Origin: Nitrobacter sp051912485
Lineage (GTDB): Bacteria > Pseudomonadota > Alphaproteobacteria > Rhizobiales > Xanthobacteraceae
Direction: 5' to 3'
NCBI RefSeq assembly: GCF_051912485.1
Contig: NZ_CP196822.1
Coordinates: 2,542,001 to 2,606,000 of the forward strand
DNA length: 64,000 nt
Shown: positions 55,568 to 64,000 of the stretch, piece by piece
Layout: each line of letters starts with the position of its first letter
Numbering within the stretch: position 1 is the stretch's first letter
Program-made: the position numbers and the translations under genes
The notes under the pieces: model-generated
The model's database searches: none
What the model saw: the letters and a program-made list of their open reading frames with translations, nothing else
Told to the model about the DNA's origin: nothing

Positions 55568-56805
55568 GAGATCGGCGTCCGCGTCAGCCTGCCGCGATTG
55601 AAAATGCTTTTCGGATCGAAGCTCTGCCGCACCCGCTCGGCCAGGGCTGCGACGCCTTTCGCCTGTGGATGAAACACATCCACCGTTCGCTGCAACCCCT
55701 CCTCGGCCCGCAGCAAGGTTGCGTGGCCGCCGATCGCGGCGAGCTGCTGACGCAGCAGCGCGGCACGGGCATCGACTGAGGGCGGCAGCGCCGCCCAGAT
55801 CAATCCGCCGCCCCAGTCATAGATCACCTCGCCGCCGGTCTCGCGCGCCAGCGCCTGCCCGAAGGCTCCACCGGATGCGGGGGGACAGACGATCCGCCAG
55901 ACCGGCCACGCGCCACGCGCGCCGTCAGCCGCGAACGGCGTGACGTCGCGAATATCGCGCCACAGCGCAGCCGACTCCGCGTTCTTGATGAGTTCAACTG
56001 TTCCGAATGATGCAAGATCGGCTGCGAGCGCCGAGGCACGGTGAGCAACTGAGGCGGAGATTCCTTCCAGCCGCAACAGCGTCGCGCCATGCCCTGTCGA
56101 TGCGAGACCAGGCAGCGCGCCCTGCCCCGCCTTGACCGCGGAATGCGGGACATGCGCCGCCCCTGAGACGTCGTAAGGCGAACCCAGGGCAGCGGTCATC
56201 GCGCGATTGGCGGCGCCGTCATCGAGCCCACGCAACACCAAAGTGCGCTCGGCCTCGGCCTTCGGCATCACCTTGAGCGTCACTTCAGTCATGACCGCGA
56301 GCGTGCCCCACGATCCGGCCAGCAGCTTGCAGAGATCATAACCGGTGACGTTCTTCACCACCCTGCCGCCAGCCTTGAAACTGTCGCCGAAGCCGGAGAC
56401 CGCGTGGACGCCGAGCAGATGGTCCCGCACGCCGCCAGCCTTGATGCGGCGTGGGCCGGCAAGCCCCGCCCCGATCATGCCGCCGACGGTGCCGCGACCG
56501 GACCGAGCACCGAGCAATGCGGCGGGGTCCATCGGCTCGAATGCAAATTCCTGATTCTTGGAATCGATCAGCGACAACACGTCGGCAAGCGGCGCGCCGG
56601 CCTGCACCGTGATGATGAGTTCGTTCGGCTCGTAGCAGGTCACGGCGTTCAGCGCCGAGACATCGAGCACCGCGTTGGTCGCCATCGCATGGCCGATCGA
56701 CCGCTTGCTGCCGTGACCAACGATCTCGAGCGGCTGTTCGCTCGCGATGGCGGCGCGCACCGCAGCCTCCACGTCGGCGGCATCGCGTATTTGCAGGATG
56801 TTCAC
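55564..56805 (-). CDS. glcE: Glycolate oxidase FAD-binding subunit
   Basis: A 413-residue p-cresol-methylhydroxylase-type flavoprotein. PLEIVGHGSKRSIGHA begins the FAD domain, NAVTCYEPNELIITVQAGAPL and GRGTVGGMIGAGLAGPRRIK follow, then VKNVTGYDLCKLLAGSWGTL, typical of GlcE. Start GTG 56805 has GAGG ahead. glcD lies upstream but is separated by a 178-base gap containing a dispersed repeat, so the three genes are not as tight as usual. Confidence 0.93.
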
Positions 56806-56837
56806 AGCTGCCTCAATGCGGCGAAGCCTTCACAGGC

Positions 56838-56954
56838 GTCATGGCGGGGCATAGCCGTTCGAAGAACGGCGTCGCTCCGCTCGCCTATGTCTCGGCCATC
56901 CACGTCCTGGTCCGCAGGAAGGCGTGGATACCCGGCACAAGGCTGGGCATGACG
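56838..56954. repeat. Inverted intergenic repeat, GTCATGCC family, copy 2
   Basis: GTCATGGCGGGGCATAGCCG, later GGCCATCCACGT, then GCGTGGATACCCGGCACAAG and CTGGGCATGACG mirror the copy at 11837-11943 with extra sequence in the left arm (CGTTCGAAGAACGGCGTCGC). It lies in the glcE-glcD gap. Confidence 0.7.
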
Positions 56955-56983
56955 GAGCATGCGGATGGGACGTCGCCTTATCA

Positions 56984-58477
56984 TCAAAATCTCGGCAAAT
57001 CCGGAAACGCCAGTTTGCCCCCGTGTACATGCACGCGGCCGAGTTCGGCGCAGCGGTGCAGTGTCGGGAACACCTTGCCCGGATTAAGTAGCCCGCGCGC
57101 GTCGAACGCACATTTCAGCCGCTGCTGCTGGCTGAGATCGACCTCGCTGAACATGTGAGGCATCAGGTCGCGCTTCTCGATCCCGACGCCGTGCTCGCCG
57201 GTCAGAACGCCGCCGAGTTCGACACAGCAGCGCAAAATATCCGCACCGAACGCTTCCGCCTTGTCCATCTCGCCGGGCTTGTTGGCGTCGTAGAGGATGA
57301 GCGGATGAAGATTGCCGTCACCGGCATGGAATACGTTGGCGACGCCGAGGCCGTATTTTCCGCTGAGATCACGAATGCGCGCCAGTGCGCGCGGCAGCGC
57401 GCCGCGCGGAATGGTGCCGTCCATGCAGAGATAATCCGGCGAGATGCGGCCGACCGCCGGAAACGCAGCCTTGCGGCCAGCCCAGAACAGGTCGCGCTCA
57501 GCCTCCGAACCGGAAATCCGGCAGGTGGTCGAACCGCAGCCGAGCGCAATGGCCTCGACCCGCTTGATGAGTTCGTCGACCTCGATGCCGGGACCGTCGA
57601 GTTCAATAATCAGCAGCGCCTCCACGTCGAGCGGATAGCCGGCATGAACGAAGGCTTCCGCGGCGTGGATCGCCGGCTTGTCCATCATTTCCATGCCGCC
57701 CGGAATGATGCCGGCGCCGATGATCCGCGCCACGCATTCGCCAGCCGCCTCGACCTCGGCAAAACCGACCAACAGCGCCCGCGCGGTTTCCGGCTTCCGC
57801 AGAATGCGGACAGTGACCTCGGTGACAACGCCGAGCAAACCTTCAGAGCCGGTGATGATGCCCATCAGGTCATAACCCGCGCTCTCCGGCGCCTTGCCGC
57901 CGATCCGCAGGATTTCGCCCGACATCAGCACAAGCTCGCAGCCGAGCACGTTGTTGGTGGTCATGCCATATTTCAGGCAGTGAACGCCGCCGGAATTTTC
58001 CGCGATGTTGCCGCCGATCGAGCAGGCGATCTGCGACGAGGGATCGGGCGCGTAATAGAACCCGGCGTGGGCCACCGCCTGACTGATGGCGAGGTTGGTG
58101 ACGCCGGGCTCGGTGACGACGGCGCGATTGTCGAAATCGATCTCGCGGATCCGCTTGAACTTGCTTAAGCCCAGGAGCACCGCGTCCTCCAGCGGCAACG
58201 CTCCGCCGGATAGCGAGGTGCCGGAGCCGCGCGGCACCACCTTGATGCCGTTGTCGAAGCAGTATTTGAGAACCCGCGACACCTGCTCCGTGGTTTCCGG
58301 CAACACCACGACCATCGGCGGCTGGCGATAGGCGGTCAGGGCGTCCGATTCATACGGCAGCATTTCCGCGGCGCTGGAGATAACGCCCTCGCCCGGCACG
58401 ATCGCGCGCAAGTCCGCGACAATGGCATCGCGGCGATCAAGGACCATCTGATCCGATGCGGGCATCATGATCGTCAT
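56984..58477 (-). CDS. glcD: Glycolate oxidase catalytic subunit
   Basis: A 497-residue FAD-linked oxidase. PPMVVVLPETTEQVSRVL and VVPRGSGTSLSGGALP form the FAD-binding domain, SIGGNIAENSGGVHCLKYG and GSEGLLGVVTEVTVRIL continue it, and the C-terminal domain ends NVFHAGDGNLHPLILYD and TGEHGVGIEKRDLM, with the histidines that line the active site. I chose ATG 58477 because GGAG lies nine bases upstream; the frame is open to 58549. It oxidises glycolate (or D-lactate) to the 2-oxo acid with GlcE and GlcF. Confidence 0.94.
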   Translation of the reverse strand: MTIMMPASDQMVLDRRDAIVADLRAIVPGEGVISSAAEMLPYESDALTAYRQPPMVVVLPETTEQVSRVLKYCFDNGIKVVPRGSGTSLSGGALPLEDAVLLGLSKFKRIREIDFDNRAVVTEPGVTNLAISQAVAHAGFYYAPDPSSQIACSIGGNIAENSGGVHCLKYGMTTNNVLGCELVLMSGEILRIGGKAPESAGYDLMGIITGSEGLLGVVTEVTVRILRKPETARALLVGFAEVEAAGECVARIIGAGIIPGGMEMMDKPAIHAAEAFVHAGYPLDVEALLIIELDGPGIEVDELIKRVEAIALGCGSTTCRISGSEAERDLFWAGRKAAFPAVGRISPDYLCMDGTIPRGALPRALARIRDLSGKYGLGVANVFHAGDGNLHPLILYDANKPGEMDKAEAFGADILRCCVELGGVLTGEHGVGIEKRDLMPHMFSEVDLSQQQRLKCAFDARGLLNPGKVFPTLHRCAELGRVHVHGGKLAFPDLPRF

Positions 58478-58871
58478 GGACGGGCGCTCCGGCATCGCGA
58501 CCGATTGTGCGATCGCTACAAGACATTGCGGATCAAACACATTCTGCATGTCTTGTGTAGTTGTATGTCCTGAGGCCTGCTTCTAAAACCCGGTTGATTG
58601 GTTTTCAATCGAACGGTAGCATCGTATTGCTCGAGCGGCCGGGTTAAAAGTTGCCCGATCGGGAACTTCGCCTAGCCCGTCAAGCAACTTTTGGAACCAA
58701 ACCACCCTCGAATCATTCTAAAATCGGTGGTATCGTTCGATTCTGAGGTTCGCATCAAAGATTGCATGCGGGCTTCAGAGTCAGACACCACCTCTTCCTC
58801 CCTCTTTCAAGGGAGGAACGATTCCACCCGCTTCAGCCTGAAGCCATCATCACAAGAACATAGAGGTCTTC
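58478..58871. other. Divergent intergenic region glcD / cytochrome c
   Basis: A 394-base region separating glcD (minus) and a cytochrome c gene (plus), AT-richer than neighbours in its middle. A small hairpin CCTCCCT-CTTTCA-AGGGAGG lies about 58799-58818 in the leader of the cytochrome gene, and AGAGG precedes its ATG. I found no confident -35/-10 pair and no gene. Confidence 0.5.
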
Positions 58872-59267
58872 ATGAAAACGTTCGCCATTTCCGCATTGAC
58901 CGTCCTCGGCATCACGCTTGCAGGCGCGGGCACCTCACTCGCGGGGGACGCGGCCGCCGGAAAGGCATCCTTCAACAAGTGCATGGCATGTCATACCATC
59001 GGCGAAGGCGCCACCAACAAGGTCGGACCAGAGCTCAATGGCCTTGACGGACGCAAGGCCGGCTCCGTGGCGGGCTACGCCTATTCGGACGCCATGAAGA
59101 ATTCCGGTCTTACCTGGAACGAGGCGGAATTCAAGGAATACATCAAGAACCCGAAGGCCAAGATACCGGGCATCAAGATGGTGTTTGCCGGCATCACCAA
59201 GGAGAGCGAACTCGACAATCTCTGGACTTACGTCTCGGGGTTCGACAAAGACGGCAAGGCGAAGTAA
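58872..59267 (+). CDS. Class I cytochrome c (c2-like)
   Basis: A 131-residue periplasmic cytochrome: signal peptide MKTFAISALTVLGITLAGAG..SLA-G, haem-binding C37-M-A-C40-H41, and a second axial ligand M103 in PGIKMVFAGI. The insert RKAGSVAGYAYSDAMKNSG and the tail LDNLWTYVSGF are those of the mitochondrial/alphaproteobacterial c2 group that carries electrons between respiratory complexes. It is divergent from glcD and convergent with the TetR gene, six bases between stops. Confidence 0.93.
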   Translation: MKTFAISALTVLGITLAGAGTSLAGDAAAGKASFNKCMACHTIGEGATNKVGPELNGLDGRKAGSVAGYAYSDAMKNSGLTWNEAEFKEYIKNPKAKIPGIKMVFAGITKESELDNLWTYVSGFDKDGKAK

Positions 59268-59273
59268 CGCGCT

Positions 59274-59957
59274 TCACCCCATGTGTTCCCCTGCCGGCAT
59301 CCTGGCCGGCAGGGCAGCCTGCACCACAAGGCCGCGGGCGCGCGCGTCCGTCACTCCGACCGCGCGCAACGCCAGCAAGGTGGCGGTCTGCACGACCTCG
59401 CGAAGCCTCACCGGATCATCGAGGTTGTCGGGCGCCAGCGGACCAACAAGTGACTCATGCAGCGCGCCAAGCAGCGCGGTCGCAGCCAGCGACGTATCTT
59501 GCGCCGGCAGATGTCCGGCACGCACCGCGGCGATGATGCGCGCTTCAATCTCGCCCGCGATTTCGCGGCGGCTTGCCAACCGCGTTGCAGAGACATCAAC
59601 ATCAATCGGCTCGGCCAGAATGCCCCACGCCAGTTTCCGGTGCGACACCATATGCACGGCAACGGTGGTGACGGCTGCAGCCAGCGCTGACGACGGACCC
59701 GGCGCGGCCTCAGCGGCGGCGCGTATCGCAGTCAGTTCGTCGCGCGCAACTTCCGCGATCAGCTCGGAAATCAGATCCGCTTTCGAGGGAAAATAACGAT
59801 AGACCGTTCCGGCCGCGACATTGGCGCGAACCGCGACCGGCGCGATCTGTACCGCCACCATGCCGCCATCGCTGGCCGTATCCCGCGCCGCCGCCAGGAT
59901 GGCGCTGCGACGCGCGGCGAGGCGCTTCATGACCTGATGGGTCCGCCGATACACCAT
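59274..59957 (-). CDS. TetR/AcrR family transcriptional regulator
   Basis: A 227-residue regulator. The helix-turn-helix is RRSAILAAARDTASDGGM..APVAVRANVAAGTVYRYFPSKADL (quoted in part), ending in the diagnostic V-Y-R-Y-F-P-S-K. The C-terminal part is a helical ligand domain. It is divergent from the DUF3096/DUF1236 block at 60250-61021 and convergent with the cytochrome gene; target genes are not indicated, though members often repress a divergently transcribed gene. Confidence 0.9.
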   Translation of the reverse strand: MVYRRTHQVMKRLAARRSAILAAARDTASDGGMVAVQIAPVAVRANVAAGTVYRYFPSKADLISELIAEVARDELTAIRAAAEAAPGPSSALAAAVTTVAVHMVSHRKLAWGILAEPIDVDVSATRLASRREIAGEIEARIIAAVRAGHLPAQDTSLAATALLGALHESLVGPLAPDNLDDPVRLREVVQTATLLALRAVGVTDARARGLVVQAALPARMPAGEHMG

Positions 59958-60249
59958 GCGCGTTTCGTGTCCTCGACCGCCGCGGCGTTGGCCGGAACGT
60001 ACGTGTCTTCAAAGCGTTGCGTGACGTTCGCGCAAAAGCTCTTGAAAAACTGAACACCTATTCAGACCGGAAGGCAAGCGGCTTCGCGATATTATGCGTC
60101 GCAGTGACCGCGGACTGGCGAGGCTTCTGCCGCCGAGCATGATGACCCGAATCTGTTTTCTGAAAAGCGGCCTCCTTGACGATGAGATTCATGCCGTCAC
60201 TTGCGCCGTCATCCGCCGCACAGCATCACGATCCGGACAGTATTAGAAA

Positions 60250-60405
60250 TTAGAAATGCAACATCTTGAATACGCCAAGGCCGGAGAGGCCGATGAAGAT
60301 CAGATAGATGGCGACGACCAGATTCAGAAAACGCGGCATGATCAGGATGAGAACGCCTGCGATCAGCGCCACGATGGGCTGGATATGCGCTGCGGTGATG
60401 TGCAT
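60250..60405 (-). CDS. DUF3096 small membrane protein
   Basis: A 51-residue protein MHITAAHIQPIVALIAGVLI with two adjoining hydrophobic stretches (PIVALIAGVLILIMP and LVVAIYLIFIGLSGLGVF) and the ending KMLHF. The H-I-x-P-I-V-A-L-I-A-G and N-L-V-V-A-I-Y-L-I pattern is DUF3096. AGAGG lies eight bases before the ATG at 60405. It is transcribed toward the TetR gene, with 292 bases between. Function unknown. Confidence 0.75.
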   Translation of the reverse strand: MHITAAHIQPIVALIAGVLILIMPRFLNLVVAIYLIFIGLSGLGVFKMLHF

Positions 60406-60643
60406 TGAGAAAACCTCTGCTGATGCGATTTGCGAATCGCAGAAACTTTATCCGCCGCGCCGGCTTCATGATAGCGAACCCTGCAATTTTGGCGGGTTCC
60501 ACCGTAGTTGTGGCTTGGCCGCAAATCGCCCCGGAAATGCCAACTTGCACGGGGAACGTTGGCAGGCCGGATGAATTGGCATGACACCCAATCGAAGGAC
60601 GCGCCTTCCGAGATGCGCGTCTGACATCGCAAAGGAGGCCACC

Positions 60644-61021
60644 ATGCGGAATACCGCCCTGGCGATTACCGTACTTGTGACTGCACTCGGCACAGCGATC
60701 ACCGCTCACGCGCAAGGCGTCACGGTCGGAGTCGCGCCATCGACCGGGATGGTCGTCACCCAGCCGGTCGAGGTCGCACCCGACGGCGGAATTGCTTACG
60801 AGCAGCGCCCGGCGTTTCGCGAATACGTCGTGACCGAGCGCGTTCCCTCTTATACCGTTTCGCAACGCGTCGTCGTCGGCGCGACCCTGGCCGACGAAGG
60901 CGTGACATTTTACGACGTGCCGCAGCGTTTTGGCGCGACGCCGTTTCGTTACACCGTTGTGAATGGTGAAACCGTACTGATCGAGCCACGCACGCGGCGC
61001 ATCATGCAGGTGATCGACTAG
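60644..61021 (+). CDS. DUF1236 family exported protein
   Basis: A 125-residue protein MRNTALAITVLVTALGTAIT with cleavage after AHA-Q. The mature chain repeats short strands: VGVAPSTGMVVTQPVEV, FREYVVTERVPSYTVSQRVV, LADEGVTFYDVPQRFG and FRYTVVNGETVLIEPRTRRI, which is the DUF1236 pattern (Y-V-V-x-E-x..V-x-G-x-x-L-P/A). AAAGGAGG six bases before ATG 60644 is one of the strongest ribosome sites in the window. Members are periplasmic with unknown role. Confidence 0.75.
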   Translation: MRNTALAITVLVTALGTAITAHAQGVTVGVAPSTGMVVTQPVEVAPDGGIAYEQRPAFREYVVTERVPSYTVSQRVVVGATLADEGVTFYDVPQRFGATPFRYTVVNGETVLIEPRTRRIMQVID

Positions 61022-61173
61022 CCTGCGCCAGGTCAAACGTTTGCCAGTGGCTTCGATTCCAACATTCGCGAGCAAGACGGCTCGCAGGACGCGAATGAAT
61101 CGAACCACTTGGTGTCGGGTCGCGCGTGACGATAACGGCACGATCGGAGCCGCCGCCACGCGGGCGGCCGGAG

Positions 61174-61203
61174 CCCCGTCCCGTACCTCCAGGGACGGGG
61201 TTT
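61174..61203 (+). terminator. Terminator-like hairpin after DUF1236
   Basis: A perfect 9-base stem CCCCGTCCC / GGGACGGGG with a nine-base loop followed by TTT, 152 bases after the DUF1236 stop. Confidence 0.6.
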
Positions 61204-61235
61204 CCGGTTTATCGCGACGAGCGCGCTGCTGCGGC

Positions 61236-61303
61236 TAGAGCCATTCCGCTTCTGACGCGTTTTCTTCAGGCGAACCGGTAGCCACTTCGCTCGAAAACGC
61301 TAT
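61236..61303. repeat. Intergenic mosaic repeat, short copy
   Basis: CTAGAGCCATTCCGCTTCTG, GACGCGTTTTCTTCA, GCGAACCGG, CCACTTCGCTCGAAAACGC and TATG. It is the copy at 29661-29767 without the AAGCGG..GGCTCTA arm, and it ends directly at the glyS stop codon. Confidence 0.8.
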
Positions 61304-61304
61304 G

Positions 61305-63584
61305 TCAATCCTGAATCCGCGAGAAATCCGCGACCGTACGCGTGGCGGCACGAATTTCGTTGAGCAGCTTCAGGCGGTTTTCACGAATCTTGGGATCGTC
61401 GTCGTTGACCTTCACCTTGTCGAAGAAGGCGTCGACCGCGGGCCGTAGCTTGGCCATCGCGGCCATGGCGGCGGCGAAGTCTTCTTTCGCCACCGCTGTG
61501 CTCGCCTCTCGCTTCGCTTCGTCGATGGCTATCGCAAGCGTTTTCTCTTCGCCCAGGCTGTAAAGCGAGGCATCCGGCGCGCCGTCGAACGTGCGCTTGT
61601 CCTTCTTTTCCTCGATGGCGAGGATGTTCGACGCGCGCTTGGTACCGGCCAGCAGGTTCTTGCCGTCGTCGGTGTCGAGGAATTTTCCGAGCGCCTCGAC
61701 GCGGCGGACAATCATCAGAAGATCGTCCTGTCCTTCCAGAGCAAACACCGCATCAACAAGATCATGCCGCGCGCCCTGTTCGCGCAGTTGCACTTTCAGG
61801 CGGTCGGCGAAGAAGGAGATGAGGTCATTAAAGCGATCATAAAATGCAAGTTTTATGCGCGTATCACGACGGCTTTCGAACTCAGCTTTATTTTTCACTA
61901 GCTTGGCGAGATCAGCAAAGCCAAGGCTATCGCCGAATATCTTTCGTATGCTCTGACTGTTCTGCTCCAAGTCTCTGGAAGAGATTTGAGCTACCAAATA
62001 GTCCACGCCTTCGTCTACTGGCCGATTCAGACTAAGTCGGATGTCATTAGATATAACTATCCGAATCATTCCCAACGCCGCTCGTCGCAACGCGTAGGGA
62101 TCCTTGCTTCCCGTTGGCTTCTCGTCGATCGCCCAGAAGCCGACCAGCGTGTCGATCTTGTCGGCTAGCGCAACGGCAATCGACACAGGATCGCACGGCA
62201 CCCGATCGGCCGGACCCTGCGGCTTGTAATGCTCTTCGCAGGCCGCTGCGACGGACGCATCCTCACCCTGCGCCAGTGCATAATATTTCCCCATCAGGCC
62301 CTGCAGCTCGGGGAATTCGCCGACGACTTCGGTCAACAAATCGGCCTTGCACAGGCGCGCCGCGCGCTTCGCCTTCGCAACATCCGCGCCGACCAATGGC
62401 GCGATCTCGGCCGCGAGCCGCTCGATGCGCGCGATGCGCTCCGCCTGCGTTCCAAGCTTTTCGTGAAATACGATCTTCTCGAACTTCGGCAGCCGGTCTT
62501 CGAGCTTGGTCTTGAGATCGGTCTCATAGAAGAATTTCGCGTCCGACAGCCGCGCACGGATCACGCGCTCGTTGCCCGCGACGATCGCCTTGCCGCCGTC
62601 GGAGGCTTCGATGTTGGCTGTGAGGATGAAGCGGTTGGCGAGCTTGCTAGACGTTTGCGCCGCGTCGCCGAGCGAAGTCCGCATCGCTGCGCCAGATTTG
62701 GGATCGTTGACGACAAAACACTTCTGGTTGTTGCGGATGGTGGCGCGGATCACCTCGCTCGGGATCGACAAAAAGGATTCGTCGAACGAGCCCATCAGCA
62801 CCACCGGCCATTCGACGAGGCCCGCGACCTCATCGAGCAGCACCTGATCCTCGACCAGTTCAAACCCCTGCGCGAACGCAAGCTCTTTCGCGTCGGCCAG
62901 AATGATGTCCTTGCGGCGCTGCGGATCGAGCACGACCTTCGCCGCACGCAGTTTCGCTTCATAATCCTCGAAGCGGCGCACGCTGAATTCGTCCGGCGCC
63001 ATGAACCTGTGGCCGCGCGTCACCTGCCCGGCCTTGATGCCGGCGACGTCGAACGCCACCACATCCGGCTCCTCGGTCTCGGGGCCGAAGGTTGCGATGA
63101 TTGAATGCAGCGGTCGCACCCAGGTCAGCGCGCCCGGCTTCGCCGAGCGCTCGCCCCAGCGCATCTGCTTCGGCCACGGGAAGGTGCGCACGATCACGGG
63201 CAGGATTTCTGCCAGCACATCGATCGCAGGACGGCCCGGCTTCTCGATCAGCGCGACGTAGAAATCGCCCTTCTTCGGATCGCGCTGGATCTTGGCTTCG
63301 TCCAGCGATTTCAGCCCGGTGGCTTTCAGAAAGCCCTGCACGGCGGCATCGGGCGCGCCGACCTTCGGCCCCTTGCGTTCGTCCTTGAGATCGGGCTGGC
63401 GCGCGGGAATGCCATGCACGGTGAGCGCGAGGCGGCGCGGCGTGGCGAAGGCTTTCGCGCCCTCATAGACGAGGCCCTCGGCGACAAGCTTGTCGGTGAC
63501 CATCCTGCGCAGATCGTCCGCCGCCTTCGCCTGCATGCGCGCGGGGATTTCCTCGGAGAACAGTTCGAGCAGAAGATCGGGCAT
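61305..63584 (-). CDS. glyS: Glycine--tRNA ligase beta subunit
   Basis: A 759-residue subunit of the alpha2beta2 GlyRS. LLLELFSEEIPARMQAKAA opens it; TFPWPKQMRWGERSAKPGAL, RGHRFMAPDEF, EGLVEWPVVLMGSFDESFLS-type segments (DEVAGLVEWPVVLMG) and GSKDPYALRRAALG are the family marks, followed by the anticodon-binding end (VDAFFDKVKVNDDDPKIREN). Residues about 495-588 (bases 61820-62100) are encoded by DNA of about 47 % GC with four ATA codons, AGA and CTA, unlike the flanks near 60 %. glyQ lies three bases upstream. Confidence 0.96.
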   Translation of the reverse strand: MPDLLLELFSEEIPARMQAKAADDLRRMVTDKLVAEGLVYEGAKAFATPRRLALTVHGIPARQPDLKDERKGPKVGAPDAAVQGFLKATGLKSLDEAKIQRDPKKGDFYVALIEKPGRPAIDVLAEILPVIVRTFPWPKQMRWGERSAKPGALTWVRPLHSIIATFGPETEEPDVVAFDVAGIKAGQVTRGHRFMAPDEFSVRRFEDYEAKLRAAKVVLDPQRRKDIILADAKELAFAQGFELVEDQVLLDEVAGLVEWPVVLMGSFDESFLSIPSEVIRATIRNNQKCFVVNDPKSGAAMRTSLGDAAQTSSKLANRFILTANIEASDGGKAIVAGNERVIRARLSDAKFFYETDLKTKLEDRLPKFEKIVFHEKLGTQAERIARIERLAAEIAPLVGADVAKAKRAARLCKADLLTEVVGEFPELQGLMGKYYALAQGEDASVAAACEEHYKPQGPADRVPCDPVSIAVALADKIDTLVGFWAIDEKPTGSKDPYALRRAALGMIRIVISNDIRLSLNRPVDEGVDYLVAQISSRDLEQNSQSIRKIFGDSLGFADLAKLVKNKAEFESRRDTRIKLAFYDRFNDLISFFADRLKVQLREQGARHDLVDAVFALEGQDDLLMIVRRVEALGKFLDTDDGKNLLAGTKRASNILAIEEKKDKRTFDGAPDASLYSLGEEKTLAIAIDEAKREASTAVAKEDFAAAMAAMAKLRPAVDAFFDKVKVNDDDPKIRENRLKLLNEIRAATRTVADFSRIQD

Positions 63585-63587
63585 CGC

Positions 63588-64000
63588 CTAGACGCCGCCC
63601 GCTTCGGTATAGAGCCATGCCTCGCCGCAGGCTTTCGCCAGGTCGCGCACACGCAGAATGTAGCTTTGCCGCTCGGTCACGGAGATCACGCCGCGCGCAT
63701 CGAGCAGATTGAAGACGTGGCTCGCCTTGATGCACTGGTCATAGGCCGGCAGCGCCATCAGATGCGCCTCGCGCTTGCCGAGCCCTTGCGGATTGCTCTG
63801 CCAGCCTGCGTCGAGATATTTTTTACAGGCCTCTTCTGCCATCGCGAATTGCTTGAACAGCATGTCGGCATCGGAATGCTCGAAGTTATGCCGCGAATAT
63901 TCCTGCTCGGCCTGCAGGAATACATCGCCGTAGGTCACTTTGTCGGCGCCCTCGCGGCCGTTGAAATTGAGATCGTAGACGCGGTCGACGCCCTGCACGA
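63588..64000 (-). CDS. glyQ: Glycine--tRNA ligase alpha subunit, C-terminal part (cut by window edge)
   Basis: The last 137 residues are visible, from QGVDRVYDLNFNG (with GlyQ's conserved Q-G-V-D-x-V-Y-D) through NFEHSDADMLFKQFAMAEEA, PAYDQCIKASHVFNLLDARG and the ending WLYTEAGGV. The alpha subunit holds the class II catalytic core; its start lies outside the window. It precedes glyS in the usual glyQS order. The visible part is uniformly GC-rich. Confidence 0.95.
   Translation of the reverse strand, partial: VQGVDRVYDLNFNGREGADKVTYGDVFLQAEQEYSRHNFEHSDADMLFKQFAMAEEACKKYLDAGWQSNPQGLGKREAHLMALPAYDQCIKASHVFNLLDARGVISVTERQSYILRVRDLAKACGEAWLYTEAGGV

Overview
The window is chromosomal DNA from an alphaproteobacterium of the Bradyrhizobiaceae group (relatives of Bradyrhizobium, Rhodopseudomonas, Nitrobacter, Afipia). 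The evidence is GC-rich coding sequence (roughly 60-65 % by hand counts of sample lines), many proteins of families I associate with this group (DUF6101, DUF2076, DUF4170, DUF2093, DUF3096), a CIRCE-controlled groESL, a glcDEF glycolate oxidase, lpxK/waaA lipid A genes and a two-subunit GlyRS. The genus cannot be fixed from sequence reading alone. Most of the window is housekeeping; accessory content is one insertion sequence, one DUF559 nuclease gene between inverted palindromes, a MITE-like relic and several dispersed intergenic repeats.

Layout. 0-4 kb: end-truncated RNase T2 gene, small exported proteins and hisS, then a compact unit in which a DUF559 endonuclease gene is bracketed by inverted palindromic repeats. 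4-12 kb: Tad-type pilus proteins (TadE, TadG), an omega-amino-acid transaminase, a TipF-like degenerate EAL protein, a HAD hydrolase, a CheY and ribF. 12-22 kb: ileS-lspA-exported protein-two M16 peptidases-arfB-mutL-DUF1801, all on the plus strand. 22-29 kb: rsmD, an RluB-like pseudouridine synthase with a very long basic tail, tadA, purD, xseA, and an IS5-like element inserted exactly at the xseA stop codon. 29-39 kb: a hydrolase, DUF2093, a tightly packed minus-strand run (pmbA-cysQ-DUF4170-DUF374-waaA-lpxK) serving envelope assembly, DUF6101, ubiA and an exported protein. 39-48 kb: rsmE, hisZ-hisG, a GT2 glycosyltransferase overlapping a ChbG/HpnK deacetylase, DUF2076, an L,D-transpeptidase, a CheZ-like phosphatase and a lipoprotein. 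48-64 kb: groES-groEL with promoter, CIRCE and terminator, exported/outer-membrane proteins, a histone-H1-like protein, glcF-glcE-glcD, a cytochrome c, a TetR regulator, DUF3096 and DUF1236 proteins, glyS and the 3' part of glyQ.

How genes fit together: hisS, ileS and glyQS charge tRNAs, tadA/rsmD/rsmE/RluB modify RNA, lspA and the lipid A run build the envelope, hisZG starts histidine synthesis, glcDEF oxidises glycolate, and CheY, CheZ-like and TipF-like proteins point to a motile cell. Two observations stand out. First, the DUF559 gene plus facing palindromes looks like a minimal nuclease-repeat unit (analogous to REP/RAYT pairs). Second, all three complete aminoacyl-tRNA synthetase genes here (hisS, ileS, glyS) carry an internal stretch of about 300 bp with markedly lower GC and rare codons while the reading frame and protein family remain intact.
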